Shown here piece by piece: positions 8,129-16,670 of a stretch of DNA of 64,000 nucleotides. Positions within the stretch are counted from its first letter, which is position 1. Every line of letters begins with the position of its first letter. This DNA comes from Ectorhizobium quercum. Lineage in GTDB: Bacteria > Pseudomonadota > Alphaproteobacteria > Rhizobiales > Rhizobiaceae. A program made the translations under genes and the position numbers. The notes under the pieces are model-generated. The model saw only the letters and a program-made list of their open reading frames with translations, was not told where the DNA came from and ran no database searches. The DNA is taken from positions 1-64,000 of the forward strand of contig NZ_JANFPI010000011.1 of the NCBI RefSeq assembly GCF_026552795.1, read 5' to 3'.

Positions 8129-8593
8129 ATGCTGGACGAACGCGACCGCAAGATTCTGATGGCCTTGCAGGAGGATGCGGGCCTCTCCGTGGCCGATCTG
8201 GCGGATCGGGTGGCCCTTTCGCTTTCCGCCTGTTCGCGCCGTATCCAGAAACTCGAGGAAACCGGCTACATTGCCCGGCGCATCGCCGTTCTCGACCGCG
8301 AGAAGATCGGCGTGCCGACGACGGTCTATGCGCTGGTGAAGACGGTGCATCACTCGGACGAATGGATCGAGCTTTTCCGCAAGGCGATTGCCGATATCGC
8401 CGAAATCGTCGAGGCGCACCGCCTGACGGGGCATTACGACTACATTCTCAAGCTGGTGCTGCCGCGCGTCGAGCATTACGACGTCATTTACAAGCGCCTG
8501 GTGAAGAAGGTGGAACTGTTCGACGTTTCCGCCTCGATTTCGATGGAAACCCTCAAATCGGGATTGTCGGTGCCGGTGGACTATGCGGAGTGA
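8129..8593 (+). CDS. Lrp/AsnC-family transcriptional regulator
   Basis: 154-residue feast/famine regulator. The N-terminal HTH begins MLDERDRKILMALQEDAGLS and continues through LADRVALSLSACSRRIQKLE. The C-terminal RAM ligand-binding domain includes HRLTGHYDYILKLVLP, the glycine-containing loop that binds amino acids in this family. ATG at 8129 is preceded by GAGGATGTG. It probably controls the divergent racemase in response to an amino acid, which is inference from gene order. Confidence 0.92.
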   Translation: MLDERDRKILMALQEDAGLSVADLADRVALSLSACSRRIQKLEETGYIARRIAVLDREKIGVPTTVYALVKTVHHSDEWIELFRKAIADIAEIVEAHRLTGHYDYILKLVLPRVEHYDVIYKRLVKKVELFDVSASISMETLKSGLSVPVDYAE

Positions 8594-8605
8594 GCGCCGT
8601 TTCGG

Positions 8606-8629
8606 CCCGCCCCGCGGAAGCAGGGCGGG
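8606..8629. terminator. Hairpin between convergent genes
   Basis: CCCGCCC and GGGCGGG arms are separated by 10 bases, 13 bp after the Lrp stop and before the 3' end of the small secreted protein gene. The right side is followed by CAAAAGGG rather than a U run. Confidence 0.4.
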
Positions 8630-8646
8630 TCAAAAGGGCTTTGCCC

Positions 8647-8898
8647 TCAGTTGTCGCCGAGGAAACGGCGGCTGACGAGTTGCAGGTCGCGGCTTTCGGT
8701 GACGATGTACGTCTCTTCGACGTCACGGCCGAATTGGTCGGTAAAGGAGTGCGTTAGCGGGCTGCCGACCGGCGAGGCGGTCAGCTTGGTGGCCGGCTGG
8801 CCGTTATAGGTGATGCTGCCCGGGATCGGCTCCAGCGCGAAAGCGGAAGAGGCGGCGAAAGTGGAGGCCAGGGCGGCAGCGATAACAAGCGTTTTCAT
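8647..8898 (-). CDS. Small secreted protein, unknown function
   Basis: 83 residues with an N-terminal signal peptide (MKTLVIAAALASTFAASSAFA). The mature part is about 62 residues and contains LEPIPGSITYNGQP and HSFTDQFGRDVEETYIV. It has no cysteine and no lipobox. The start ATG follows GAGGAAACATCCC. Similar short periplasmic proteins of unknown role occur in Rhizobiaceae; no function can be given. Confidence 0.75.
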   Translation of the reverse strand: MKTLVIAAALASTFAASSAFALEPIPGSITYNGQPATKLTASPVGSPLTHSFTDQFGRDVEETYIVTESRDLQLVSRRFLGDN

Positions 8899-9285
8899 GG
8901 GATGTTTCCTCACATTCATGCAAATTGGTTTTTCGATATTCATTGCTGGCCAGCGAGTGAAATCTGGTCCTCCGGGATGCGGTTTGCAAGGGGCGAAAAT
9001 GTGATTTAGTGACGATTATTTTTGTTCATCACTAAATTTGAGGTAATTTATCATTTTAAAACAATAGCTTGTGTCGTTCTTCAGTGCCGAAGTCGTGATC
9101 GTCTCTGTTTTGCGAACGATGTGTGGCACCGATGCGTCCTTGCGGAAGGCTGCCGGGCGCCTACCGCGCGCGCAGATCGATGTGCCTTGGCGGATTTCCC
9201 CGAGAAACCGGCTTGACGAAAGCCTCGTATTTCGGCATAAGAGCCCAAGAACCGTACCGTACAGTACGATAACGAGGAGCGTTCC
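8899..9285. other. Gene-free stretch before the TetR gene
   Basis: No convincing gene is seen. The left part is A/T-rich and holds a 9-bp inverted repeat, ATTTAGTGA at 9004-9012 and TCACTAAAT at 9029-9037. The right end carries the palindrome described at 9253-9268. Promoters for the secreted protein (leftward) and the TetR gene (rightward) must lie here. Confidence 0.5.
9253..9268. promoter_or_regulatory. Likely TetR operator palindrome
   Basis: CGTACCGTACAGTACG is a 16-bp palindrome with one mismatched pair. It ends 17 bp before the GTG start of the TetR-family gene and so would block its transcription or early elongation. Autoregulation is inferred from position. Confidence 0.5.
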
Positions 9286-9933
9286 GTGTCCGAAGATGCG
9301 ATGCCCATGCAGGACTTTTCACCGCGTCAGAGCGCTGTTCTGGGGGAAGCGTTGCAATTGCTCGTCGATGGTGGCGAGAAGGCGCTGACGACGGCCGGTG
9401 TGGCCCGCGCGGCGAACTGTTCGAAGGAAAGCCTCTACAAGTGGTTCGGGGATCGTGACGGTCTTCTGGCGGCGATGATCTCCTACCAGCAGAGCAAGGT
9501 TCGCACCTTCGAGCGCGACGGCGAGCGGCTGACGGCCGAAAACCTGCGCGAACATCTCGAGATATTCGCCCGCGATCTGTTGCAGGTGCTGGCCGGCGAC
9601 GTGTCGCTGGCGCTCAATCGCCTGGCCATCGGGCAGGCGAGCCGCGACGGGTCCAGGCTGGGCGTCCTTCTGCTCGAGCGCGGCCGCCGCCAGATCGACC
9701 GGCGCGCCAGGGCGCTTCTGGAGGCGGGCCGCCGGGCCGGCTTCCTGCGTTTCGACGACGCGGCGGAAGCCTATCGCACGCTTTACGGCCTCGTCGTTTC
9801 CGACTCGCATGTGCGCATGCTGCTCGGCGAGCCGGCGGAAGCCGATCTCGAAGGCCGCTCGCGCAAGGCGGTCGCCGCATTTCTGAGACTCTATGGCCGC
9901 AATATCGGCGAGGGGGAGGGTGGCCCGACCTGA
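9286..9933 (+). CDS. TetR-family transcriptional regulator
   Basis: 215 residues. The N-terminal TetR HTH is seen in AGVARAANCSKESLYKWFGDR and LLAAMISYQQS. The C-terminal part resembles the TetR_C domain of AcrR-like repressors (YGLVVSDSHVRMLLGE). The start is GTG at 9286, seven bases after AGGAG. A near-perfect palindrome lies just upstream. The next gene, ilvC, is 89 bp downstream on the same strand but has its own ribosome site, so a functional link is uncertain. Confidence 0.9.
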   Translation: MSEDAMPMQDFSPRQSAVLGEALQLLVDGGEKALTTAGVARAANCSKESLYKWFGDRDGLLAAMISYQQSKVRTFERDGERLTAENLREHLEIFARDLLQVLAGDVSLALNRLAIGQASRDGSRLGVLLLERGRRQIDRRARALLEAGRRAGFLRFDDAAEAYRTLYGLVVSDSHVRMLLGEPAEADLEGRSRKAVAAFLRLYGRNIGEGEGGPT

Positions 9934-10022
9934 GGCCGCCGTGAACACCGCCGCCCGTCGGCAGCCGACGGATGGCGTTCGAAACCGAAGACAAGATCAA
10001 ACCCTAAGGGAAGGATAAAACA

Positions 10023-11042
10023 ATGCGCGTCTATTACGATCGTGATGCCGATCTCAATCTCATCAAGTCGAAGAAGGTCGTCATCGTCGGCTACGGCTCG
10101 CAGGGCCGCGCCCACGCGCTGAACCTGAAGGATTCGGGCGCCGCCAACGTCGCCATCGCTCTCAAGGCCGGTTCCACGACGGTCAAGAAGGCCGAAGCCG
10201 ACGGCTTCAAGGTCATGACCGTCGCCGAGGCCGCCGCATGGGGCGACCTGCTGATGCTGGCGACGCCGGACGAATTGCAGGCCGACATCTACAAGGGTGA
10301 GATCGCCCCGCACATCCGCGACGGCGCGGCAATCGCCTTCGCCCACGGCCTGAACGTTCATTTCGGCCTCATCGAGCCGAAGTCGACGCTCGACGTGATC
10401 ATGATCGCGCCGAAGGGTCCCGGCCACACGGTTCGTGGCGAATACCAGAAGGGCGGCGGCGTGCCGTGCCTGGTCGCCGTTCACCAGAATGCGTCCGGCA
10501 ATGCACTCGATCTGGCGCTCTCCTACGCATCGGGCGTCGGCGGCGGTCGCTCCGGCATCATCGAGACGAATTTCAAGGAAGAGTGCGAAACCGATCTCTT
10601 CGGCGAACAGGTCGTTCTCTGCGGCGGTCTGGTCGAACTCATCCGCGCCGGTTTCGAAACGCTGGTCGAGGCCGGCTACGCGCCGGAAATGGCCTATTTC
10701 GAATGCCTGCACGAAGTGAAGCTGATCGTCGACCTGATCTATGAAGGCGGCATCGCCAACATGAACTACTCGATCTCCAACACGGCCGAGTGGGGCGAAT
10801 ACGTCACCGGTCCGCGCATCATCACCGCCGAGACCAAGGCCGAGATGAAGCGCGTCCTCAACGATATCCAGACCGGCAAGTTCACCTCCGACTGGATGCA
10901 GGAGTGGAAGGCCGGCGCCGCCCGCTTCAAGGGCATTCGCCGCGTGAACGACGCGCACCAGATCGAGGAAGTCGGCGCGAAGCTGCGCGGCATGATGCCC
11001 TGGATCGGCAAGAACAAGCTCGTCGACAAGACGGTCAATTAA
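10023..11042 (+). CDS. ilvC: Ketol-acid reductoisomerase (NADP+), class I
   Basis: Second step of valine/isoleucine (and leucine precursor) synthesis: Mg-dependent alkyl migration and NADPH reduction of acetolactate or acetohydroxybutyrate. At 339 residues it is the short class I form. The cofactor loop is VVIVGYGSQGRAHALNLKDSG. The C-terminal metal and substrate residues are in TDLFGEQVVLCGG, GYAPEMAYFECLHE, and NYSISNTAEWGEY. The ribosome site AGGGAAGGA is strong. A rho-independent terminator follows. Confidence 0.98.
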   Translation: MRVYYDRDADLNLIKSKKVVIVGYGSQGRAHALNLKDSGAANVAIALKAGSTTVKKAEADGFKVMTVAEAAAWGDLLMLATPDELQADIYKGEIAPHIRDGAAIAFAHGLNVHFGLIEPKSTLDVIMIAPKGPGHTVRGEYQKGGGVPCLVAVHQNASGNALDLALSYASGVGGGRSGIIETNFKEECETDLFGEQVVLCGGLVELIRAGFETLVEAGYAPEMAYFECLHEVKLIVDLIYEGGIANMNYSISNTAEWGEYVTGPRIITAETKAEMKRVLNDIQTGKFTSDWMQEWKAGAARFKGIRRVNDAHQIEEVGAKLRGMMPWIGKNKLVDKTVN

Positions 11043-11053
11043 TCTCGGCTTCA

Positions 11054-11129
11054 CTTTCGTCACCCTCGGCTTCGAGCCGAGGGTCCACAGATGCTCGAGC
11101 CAAGCCCGAGCATTTGACGAAAAGAGAGG
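11054..11129 (+). repeat. RIME-like palindromic repeat, copy 2
   Basis: TTCGTCACCCTCGGCTTCGAGCC-type left dyad, a short GGTCCACAG joint and a right dyad around GCTCGAGCCAAGCCCGAGC, closing with TTTGACGAAA. The joint is shorter than in the other copies. It lies between ilvC and its terminator. Confidence 0.7.
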
Positions 11130-11176
11130 TGGCGGAACACCACTCCGGCTTTTGCAGGGGCGGTTCGAATTGTCAG

Positions 11177-11204
11177 AAGCCGGGGCGAAAATCCCGGCTT
11201 TTAT
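11177..11204 (+). terminator. Rho-independent terminator after ilvC
   Basis: AAGCCGGG and CCCGGCTT form an 8-bp stem with an 8-base loop, followed directly by TTTA. It lies after the RIME copy, so the repeat would be part of the ilvC transcript. Confidence 0.8.
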
Positions 11205-11291
11205 AAGCTCTCGACCGATAGGTCAGTATTGTTGACTTATCGATTTGACTATGATCATCTCTCGCATTCAAAAAAATCCGAGGAAACGCCC

Positions 11292-12518
11292 ATGCTCGAC
11301 TGGGAAAACATCTTTGCGACGCGCTCCACCCGTATGCGCGCCTCTGAAATCCGCGAATTGCTGAAGCTGCTGGAGCAGCCGGACATCATTTCCTTCGCGG
11401 GCGGCATTCCCGATCCGGCGCTGTTTCCGGCGGAGGATTTCAAGACGGCCTATGCCGACATCATGACCGGTCCACAGGTCGGCTCGGCGCTGCAATATTC
11501 CGTCAGCGAGGGCTATCTGCCGCTGCGCGAATGGCTGTGTGGCGAGATGGCGAAGATCGGCGTCGCCTGCGGCACGGAGAACATCTTCATCGTTTCCGGT
11601 TCGCAGCAGGGGCTCGACTATCTCGGCAAGCTGTTCCTGTCGCCGGACGATACGGCGCTCGTTACCTGGCCGACCTATCTCGGCGCGCTTCAGGCCTTCA
11701 ACGCCTATGAGCCGAATTACGACCAGTTGACGCCGAACGGTAACCGGACGCCGGAATCCTACCGCGATAACGCGGCTTCGAAGGGCGGGCGGGTCAAGTT
11801 CGCCTATCTGTCCGCCGATTTCGCCAATCCGACGGGCGAGACCGTCGACCGCGCCGGCCGCGAGAAGGTTCTGGCGCTTGCCGAGGACCTCGACATCGCG
11901 GTCATCGAAGACGCCGCCTACCAGTCCCTGCGCTACGACGGCGAGCCGGTTCCGCCGATCCTGTCGCTGGAAATCGCCGAAAAGGGCGGTATCGAGAACA
12001 CCCGCACCATCTATTGCGGCAGCTTCTCCAAGACGCTGGCGCCCGGCCTGCGCGTTGGCTGGATCGTCGCCAACTCCGCAGTCATCCGCAAGCTGGTGCT
12101 GATGAAGCAGGCGGCCGACCTGCACTCGTCCACGATCAACCAGATCGCCATCGCGCATGTGGCCACCGGCGGATTCGACCGGCAGGTGGCGAAGATCAGG
12201 GCGGCCTACAGCGCCCGGCGCAACGCCATGCTTCAGGCGCTCGACCGCTACATGCCAGAAGGAACGAACTGGACGCGGCCGGAAGGCGGCATGTTCATCT
12301 GGATCACCCTGCCGGAGGGCACGGACGGGGCAGAGCTGCTGGCCAAGGCCATCGCCACGGAAAAGGTCGCCTTCGTTCCCGGCAAGGCCTTCTACGCCGA
12401 CGGCAGCGGCGCCAACCACATCCGCCTGAGCTTCTCCTGTGCCGACGAGGCGACCATCGACGAAGGCATCAAGCGGCTCGGACGCCTGATCGCCGGCGAA
12501 GTCAGGGCCGCTGCCTGA
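11292..12518 (+). CDS. PLP-dependent aminotransferase, class I/II (LysN/2-aminoadipate type)
   Basis: 408 residues, fold type I. The N-terminus ATRSTRMRASEIRELLKLL and IISFAGGIPDPALFP are typical of the group including 2-aminoadipate/aromatic aminotransferases and MocR-like domains. The PLP Schiff-base lysine is in YCGSFSKTLAPGLRVGW; the phosphate-binding arginine-containing end LRVGW follows. LSADFANPTGETVDR holds the Asn that contacts PLP. The donor amino acid cannot be assigned. ATG at 11292 follows CCGAGGAAACGCC; an in-frame TTG at 11229 is unlikely. Confidence 0.9.
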   Translation: MLDWENIFATRSTRMRASEIRELLKLLEQPDIISFAGGIPDPALFPAEDFKTAYADIMTGPQVGSALQYSVSEGYLPLREWLCGEMAKIGVACGTENIFIVSGSQQGLDYLGKLFLSPDDTALVTWPTYLGALQAFNAYEPNYDQLTPNGNRTPESYRDNAASKGGRVKFAYLSADFANPTGETVDRAGREKVLALAEDLDIAVIEDAAYQSLRYDGEPVPPILSLEIAEKGGIENTRTIYCGSFSKTLAPGLRVGWIVANSAVIRKLVLMKQAADLHSSTINQIAIAHVATGGFDRQVAKIRAAYSARRNAMLQALDRYMPEGTNWTRPEGGMFIWITLPEGTDGAELLAKAIATEKVAFVPGKAFYADGSGANHIRLSFSCADEATIDEGIKRLGRLIAGEVRAAA

Positions 12519-12612
12519 CATGACGGGCGGGGCCGGCCGGAAGGCGAGGCTCCGCCGCTTCATGCCGGGCACCAGACGCGGCAGACCGCTTTCCTGCGTC
12601 CTCCCGGGCCGA

Positions 12613-12708
12613 TAGAGCGTTTCACGGAATCGCCGAACCGCTCTATCTCGTTATTTGCACGCAATTCCAGACGGAAAACCGCTGCGCACTTTTCCTGGAA
12701 TTGCTCCA
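12613..12708 (+). repeat. Short intergenic repeat family B, copy 2
   Basis: A more complete version of the repeat at 2613. It begins with an inverted pair AGAGCG and CGCTCT (12615-12642 region), then CTATCTCGTTATTTGCACGC-type core and ends CTGGAATTGCTCCA. It lies just upstream of the endonuclease/phosphatase gene and may be transcribed in its leader. Confidence 0.65.
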
Positions 12709-12734
12709 GGCTGACGCGAGGAGAAATGTGATTC

Positions 12735-13844
12735 ATGTCCGTCAGGATTGCCACGTTCAACGTCGAGAATCTGATGACCCGCTTCGATTTCAGCGGGTTC
12801 CGCAACCAGTTGCGGCGCGACCGCGTGCTTCAGCTTTTCGATGTGAAGAAGGAGCTGCAATACGAGGCTCTTGAGCAGGCGCGCGTGATCGCGGCGACGG
12901 ACGATACGCGCCAGCTTTCGGCGCTGGCGATCGCCGAGGCGGATGCCGACATCCTCTGCCTTCAGGAAGTGGACAACATGGCCGCCTTGTCCGCCTTCGA
13001 ATACGGCTATCTGTTCCGCATGGTCGGCAACGGCTACCGCCGGAAATATCTGGTCGAGGGCAATGACAGCCGGGGTATCGACGTCGCGGTGATGATGCGC
13101 GAGGAAACCCGCGACGGCCAGAGCATCGAGGTGGTCGACGTGAAGAGCCACGCCGCGCTGACCTATCGCGACCTTGCCCTTTTCAGTCCCGGTTTCGAGA
13201 TACCGGGCGCGCCGGACGACAAGATCTTCAAACGGGATTGCCTCGAACTCGATCTCCGGATCGGCGGGCAGCCCCTGACCCTGTTCGTGGTCCACTTCAA
13301 GTCGATGACCGGCAACCGCGACGGTCTCGACGGGCGCCTGTCGACCATGCAGGTGCGCGAGGCGGAAACGCGCACCGTGCGTCACATTATTGAAAACCGC
13401 TTCGGTCATGATCGCACCGACGAGGTGAAATTCGCGATCTGCGGTGACATGAACGATTATCAGGAACGTGTCGAGGTCTCGGGCGACAGGCGCAACGGCT
13501 ACGTCTTCACGCCGCGCGTGGAAGAGAAAAGCGCGCTCGACGTGTTCAGCCGCGACGGTTTCGCCGTCAATCCCATGCAGCGGCGCGATCCTCTCGACCG
13601 CTGGACGCTCTATCACGCGCGCGGCCCCGAGGAACGGCATCTGTGCCAACTCGATTACATCTGGCTTTCTCCGCGTCTTGCCGAAACGAATGCGCTTCGC
13701 GTTCCCGAGGTCATCCGCGGCGGCCAGCCCTATCGCACCGTCTTTCCTCCGGGGCAGGAGGTCGAACGCTTCCCGCGCGTCGGCTGGGACCGGCCGAAAG
13801 CCTCCGACCATTGCCCCGTCGTCATGACCCTGGACCTGATATGA
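12735..13844 (+). CDS. Endonuclease/exonuclease/phosphatase-family protein
   Basis: 369-residue Mg-dependent hydrolase of the EEP fold. It shows RIATFNVENLMTRFD, the metal-binding Glu in DADILCLQEVDN, HFKSMTGNRDG, the catalytic ICGDMND, and the terminal ASDHCPVVMTL. No signal peptide, so cytoplasmic. Substrates of the family vary from DNA to sugar and lipid phosphates and cannot be read here. Its stop overlaps the Nudix start (ATGA), so the two are probably co-translated, hinting at a shared nucleotide or phosphate substrate. Confidence 0.9.
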   Translation: MSVRIATFNVENLMTRFDFSGFRNQLRRDRVLQLFDVKKELQYEALEQARVIAATDDTRQLSALAIAEADADILCLQEVDNMAALSAFEYGYLFRMVGNGYRRKYLVEGNDSRGIDVAVMMREETRDGQSIEVVDVKSHAALTYRDLALFSPGFEIPGAPDDKIFKRDCLELDLRIGGQPLTLFVVHFKSMTGNRDGLDGRLSTMQVREAETRTVRHIIENRFGHDRTDEVKFAICGDMNDYQERVEVSGDRRNGYVFTPRVEEKSALDVFSRDGFAVNPMQRRDPLDRWTLYHARGPEERHLCQLDYIWLSPRLAETNALRVPEVIRGGQPYRTVFPPGQEVERFPRVGWDRPKASDHCPVVMTLDLI

Positions 13845-14581
13845 CATCCCATCTTCCCGACACATTCGACGGCTGGCCGCCGGAAGGTGTTCTCTTTCCG
13901 GTGCAGTCCGTGAGCCTGCGGGTTCTTGACGGCGAGCATCCTTTCCACAGCGCGCAAAAAGCGGCGGCGATGGAGAACTGGCGGCACGAGGTCGCGCGCC
14001 AGCCGGCGGTCTTCGACGGGCGGATGGTGTTCCAGCATCGCGTTTCCCTCGTCGACGGCGCGATTGCCAGCGAAGCCTATGTGGTGCCCTATTCGACCTT
14101 TCTGTGGTGGCGAAGGCAACCGGTCAGGGCGGGCGGCGTCCATCTGTTCGCCTTCCCGGTTCTCGTGTCGGGTGACGGCGCGCTGATCGCCATTCGCATG
14201 AGCAAGACCACGGTGAATGCCGGGCAGGTCTATTTTGCCGCGGGTTCGCTCGACCCCAGCGATATCGTGGACGGATATTGCGACATCGAAGCCAATATGC
14301 GGCGGGAGGTCCGGGAGGAAACCGGGCTGGATCTGGACGACGGCACGGTCGTCGCCGACCCGCAGCTTTACGGCGCCCATGCCAACCGCAGCGTCACGCT
14401 CTACCGCCTCTTCCGCTTCGCCATGACCGCCGACGAACTGATCGCGGCGATCAACCGCCATGAGGATCAGGAGGGGGAGGTTGAGGAGGCCGTCGCCATC
14501 CGCTCCGCCGACCCTGCGCTTCACCGCTACAATCCGGCGATGTTGCCGCTGCTCGACTGGTTCTTCAGCGAAAAACGGTGA
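13841..14581 (+). CDS. Nudix hydrolase with divergent Nudix box
   Basis: 246 residues. The core MRREVREETGL fits the REUXEEXGU half of the Nudix box, where the glutamates bind the catalytic metal. The first part is unusual: the position of the leading Glu holds a Cys (GYCDIE) and the expected Gly is not at its place. The N-terminal 110 residues are extra to the Nudix fold. The gene starts with ATGA overlapping the upstream stop. It probably cleaves a nucleoside-diphosphate-linked compound; which one is unknown. Confidence 0.8.
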   Translation: MTSHLPDTFDGWPPEGVLFPVQSVSLRVLDGEHPFHSAQKAAAMENWRHEVARQPAVFDGRMVFQHRVSLVDGAIASEAYVVPYSTFLWWRRQPVRAGGVHLFAFPVLVSGDGALIAIRMSKTTVNAGQVYFAAGSLDPSDIVDGYCDIEANMRREVREETGLDLDDGTVVADPQLYGAHANRSVTLYRLFRFAMTADELIAAINRHEDQEGEVEEAVAIRSADPALHRYNPAMLPLLDWFFSEKR

Positions 14582-14670
14582 GAACCGGGCGCAGTTCGCG
14601 CCTGTCTTCTTGCCGCTTGCACAGGAGAAGGTAGTGTCTCGCCTTCAGGACATGCAAGGGAGATTCCCCG

Positions 14671-15588
14671 ATGGCGCGTGAATATGCGATCTATGACGTC
14701 TTTACCGGAACGAAGCTGGCCGGCAATCCTCTGGCCGTGGTGTTCGATGCGGCGGGCCTGAGCGGCGAGGCGATGCAGGCCATCGCCGCGGAGATGAATC
14801 TTTCCGAAACCGTGTTCGTCCTGCCGCCGGACAATCCGACGCATGCGCATCGCCTGCGAATTTTCACGCCGGCAACCGAAGTGCCGTTTGCGGGGCATCC
14901 GACCGTCGGTTCGGCGGTGGCGCTGAGCGAGCGCAGGCACGGCACGCCTGATGGCGGCCTCGATCTGGTCATCATGCTCGAGGAAAAGATCGGGCCCGTT
15001 CGCGCTGCCGTGAAGCTTCAGCCCGGCAGGCCGACCTTCGCCGAATTCGACCTGCCGAAGCTTTCCGAACAGCTTCCCCTTGAACCCGATGCCGATGGCC
15101 TGGCGGCCATGCTGGGCCTTGCTCCGCGCGATATCGGTTTCGAAAACCACAAGCCGAGCCTGTGGAGCGCCGGCGTTCCGTTCCTGATCGTGCCCTTGCG
15201 CGATGTCGCCGCGGTGGGACGGATCGTTTTCGACCGCCAGATATGGGCGAGGGTTTCTCCGGCCGACAGTCTGCGCCGCGCGCCGGTCTATGCCTATTGC
15301 CGCGGCGGTATCCATCATGAGGCGAGTTTCCACGCCCGCATGTTCTCGCCGTCGATGGGCATCGCCGAAGATCCCGCGACGGGAGCGGCGGTCGCGGCCC
15401 TTTCTGGCGCCCTTCATCGTTTCGATGCGCTGCCGGACGGGTTGAACCGGCTGATGATCGAGCAGGGCGTCGAGATGGGGCGGCCGTCCCATATCCATCT
15501 TCATATCGAGGTTTTCGGCGGTGCCGTCAGCCGGGCAAGGATCGGCGGCGAGGCCGTTCCGGTCGCATCCGGCGTGCTGCACGTCTGA
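14671..15588 (+). CDS. PhzF-family isomerase/epimerase-like protein
   Basis: 305 residues with the two-lobed diaminopimelate-epimerase-like fold. Motifs are YDVFTGTKLAGNPLAVV, the catalytic-region glutamate in MNLSETVFVLP, RIFTPATEVPFAGHPTVGSA, and near the end EDPATGAAVAAL. Phenazine genes are absent, so this is one of the many PhzF homologues of unknown substrate. The ATG follows AAGGGAGA. It stands alone, 89 bp behind the Nudix gene. Confidence 0.9.
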   Translation: MAREYAIYDVFTGTKLAGNPLAVVFDAAGLSGEAMQAIAAEMNLSETVFVLPPDNPTHAHRLRIFTPATEVPFAGHPTVGSAVALSERRHGTPDGGLDLVIMLEEKIGPVRAAVKLQPGRPTFAEFDLPKLSEQLPLEPDADGLAAMLGLAPRDIGFENHKPSLWSAGVPFLIVPLRDVAAVGRIVFDRQIWARVSPADSLRRAPVYAYCRGGIHHEASFHARMFSPSMGIAEDPATGAAVAALSGALHRFDALPDGLNRLMIEQGVEMGRPSHIHLHIEVFGGAVSRARIGGEAVPVASGVLHV

Positions 15589-15622
15589 AGGGCGGCCATA
15601 GGCCTGCCCTGCCGCCGCCTCG

Positions 15623-15832
15623 TCAATGGGCCCGGTCTACAGGCTTGTCCGTCAGATCCAGCGTCAACTGCTGGCCACCGTATTTCTTCAGGATATAGAC
15701 CGGTGGCCGGACCATGATCGCTTCGGCACGGCGCTGCATTTCCGCGCGCTGCGCCATCTGCCGTTCTCTCGCCGCCCTGACCTTCGCAACTTCCGCCAGC
15801 GCGTTTTCAATCGTGTGATCCATCGAGGTCAT
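15623..15832 (-). CDS. Small basic protein of unknown function behind a LexA-type box
   Basis: 69 residues, largely helical and charged. The centre is rich in Arg, Ala and Gln (KVRAARERQMAQRAEMQRR), then VRPPVYILKKYGGQQLTLDL. No known domain is recognised. The start ATG has a near-perfect ribosome site, AAGGAGG, six bases upstream. A TTGACA -35 and an exact GTTC-N7-GTTC box lie just upstream, so SOS control is likely. The length, spacing and regulation make this a real gene. Confidence 0.75.
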   Translation of the reverse strand: MTSMDHTIENALAEVAKVRAARERQMAQRAEMQRRAEAIMVRPPVYILKKYGGQQLTLDLTDKPVDRAH

Positions 15833-15848
15833 GTTCACCTCCTTGTAT

Positions 15849-15863
15849 GTTCCTATTTTGTTC
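15849..15863. promoter_or_regulatory. LexA-type SOS box
   Basis: GTTCCTATTTTGTTC is an exact match to GTTC-N7-GTTC, the direct-repeat LexA site of Alphaproteobacteria. It begins 17 bp upstream of the start of the 69-residue protein and covers the expected -10 region of its promoter, the usual place for LexA repression. Confidence 0.65.
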
Positions 15864-15877
15864 TATTTTGGGAACGA

Positions 15878-15883
15878 TGTCAA
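15878..15883 (-). promoter_or_regulatory. -35 element of the small LexA-box gene
   Basis: The complement reads TTGACA, a perfect sigma-70-type -35. Seventeen bases on, the -10 would fall at about 15855-15860, inside the LexA box; the sequence there (CAAAAT) is a weak -10. Confidence 0.5.
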
Positions 15884-16117
15884 GGGCAACATGAGAGTCG
15901 GAACGAAACGCCGAAACTGGTCGTCGGGCGTGGAAGACATTCCGATCGCGCCTGCGGTCGCGGAGCGAGGGCGATATGACGATCCGCAGCACTATTCAAA
16001 CGTGCGGCGGGGCCATTTGTTCAGATTTATCGGATGGGTGTAAAAATCCGTGCGACATTTCTCGTTGCCGCGATCATGAGGATTGCGGCGGTTTCAGCGC
16101 CGTCGTTCCGAAATAAA

Positions 16118-16193
<76 letters not shown>

Positions 16194-16250
16194 ACGATAC
16201 CGGTGCAGTGCGGTTTCGATGCTGCTCTTTCGAGACATGCTTCGGAAAGA

Positions 16251-16326
<76 letters not shown>

Positions 16327-16670
16327 GTCATCCCGCCCGCGAGCGGTGTGAGAGGGCGTATAAGGGGCTTCGCCGGCAATGTCCAGCGCCTGTTTGAAAT
16401 TTTTTCGGCAGCACGGGATCGGCCCGGCGAAGGGACGGGAAAGTTCTCCGAACGGCCGGAACCGGCGGTTGCGGCGGGGCCGACAGCGGCGGACGGTTGC
16501 GGCCGTTTTTTTCGCCAGGTTGACGTTCTTCCTGGTAAGAAGGAAAATACGGTTGGCGTTTCCGATGCGCACAGGATTGATTTTCTTCGATACGCGATAA
16601 TTTGGTGCCGGTTTGCAATTCAATTCCGGGGCTTCCCGCTAGAGTGTCACCATCGAAAACGGAGGCAACC
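16327..16670. other. Gene-free stretch between tRNA-Lys and sulfate operon
   Basis: No gene is supported. It must hold the leftward tRNA promoter and the rightward promoter of the sulfate transport operon. A T-rich tract (GAAATTTTTT) lies near 16397. No riboswitch was recognised. Confidence 0.4.

Noticed and set aside
9004..9037. Inverted repeat ATTTAGTGA / TCACTAAAT as a terminator or operator
   Set aside because: The arms are exact but lie in A/T-rich DNA with a 16-base spacer and no T run, far from both starts; chance is plausible.
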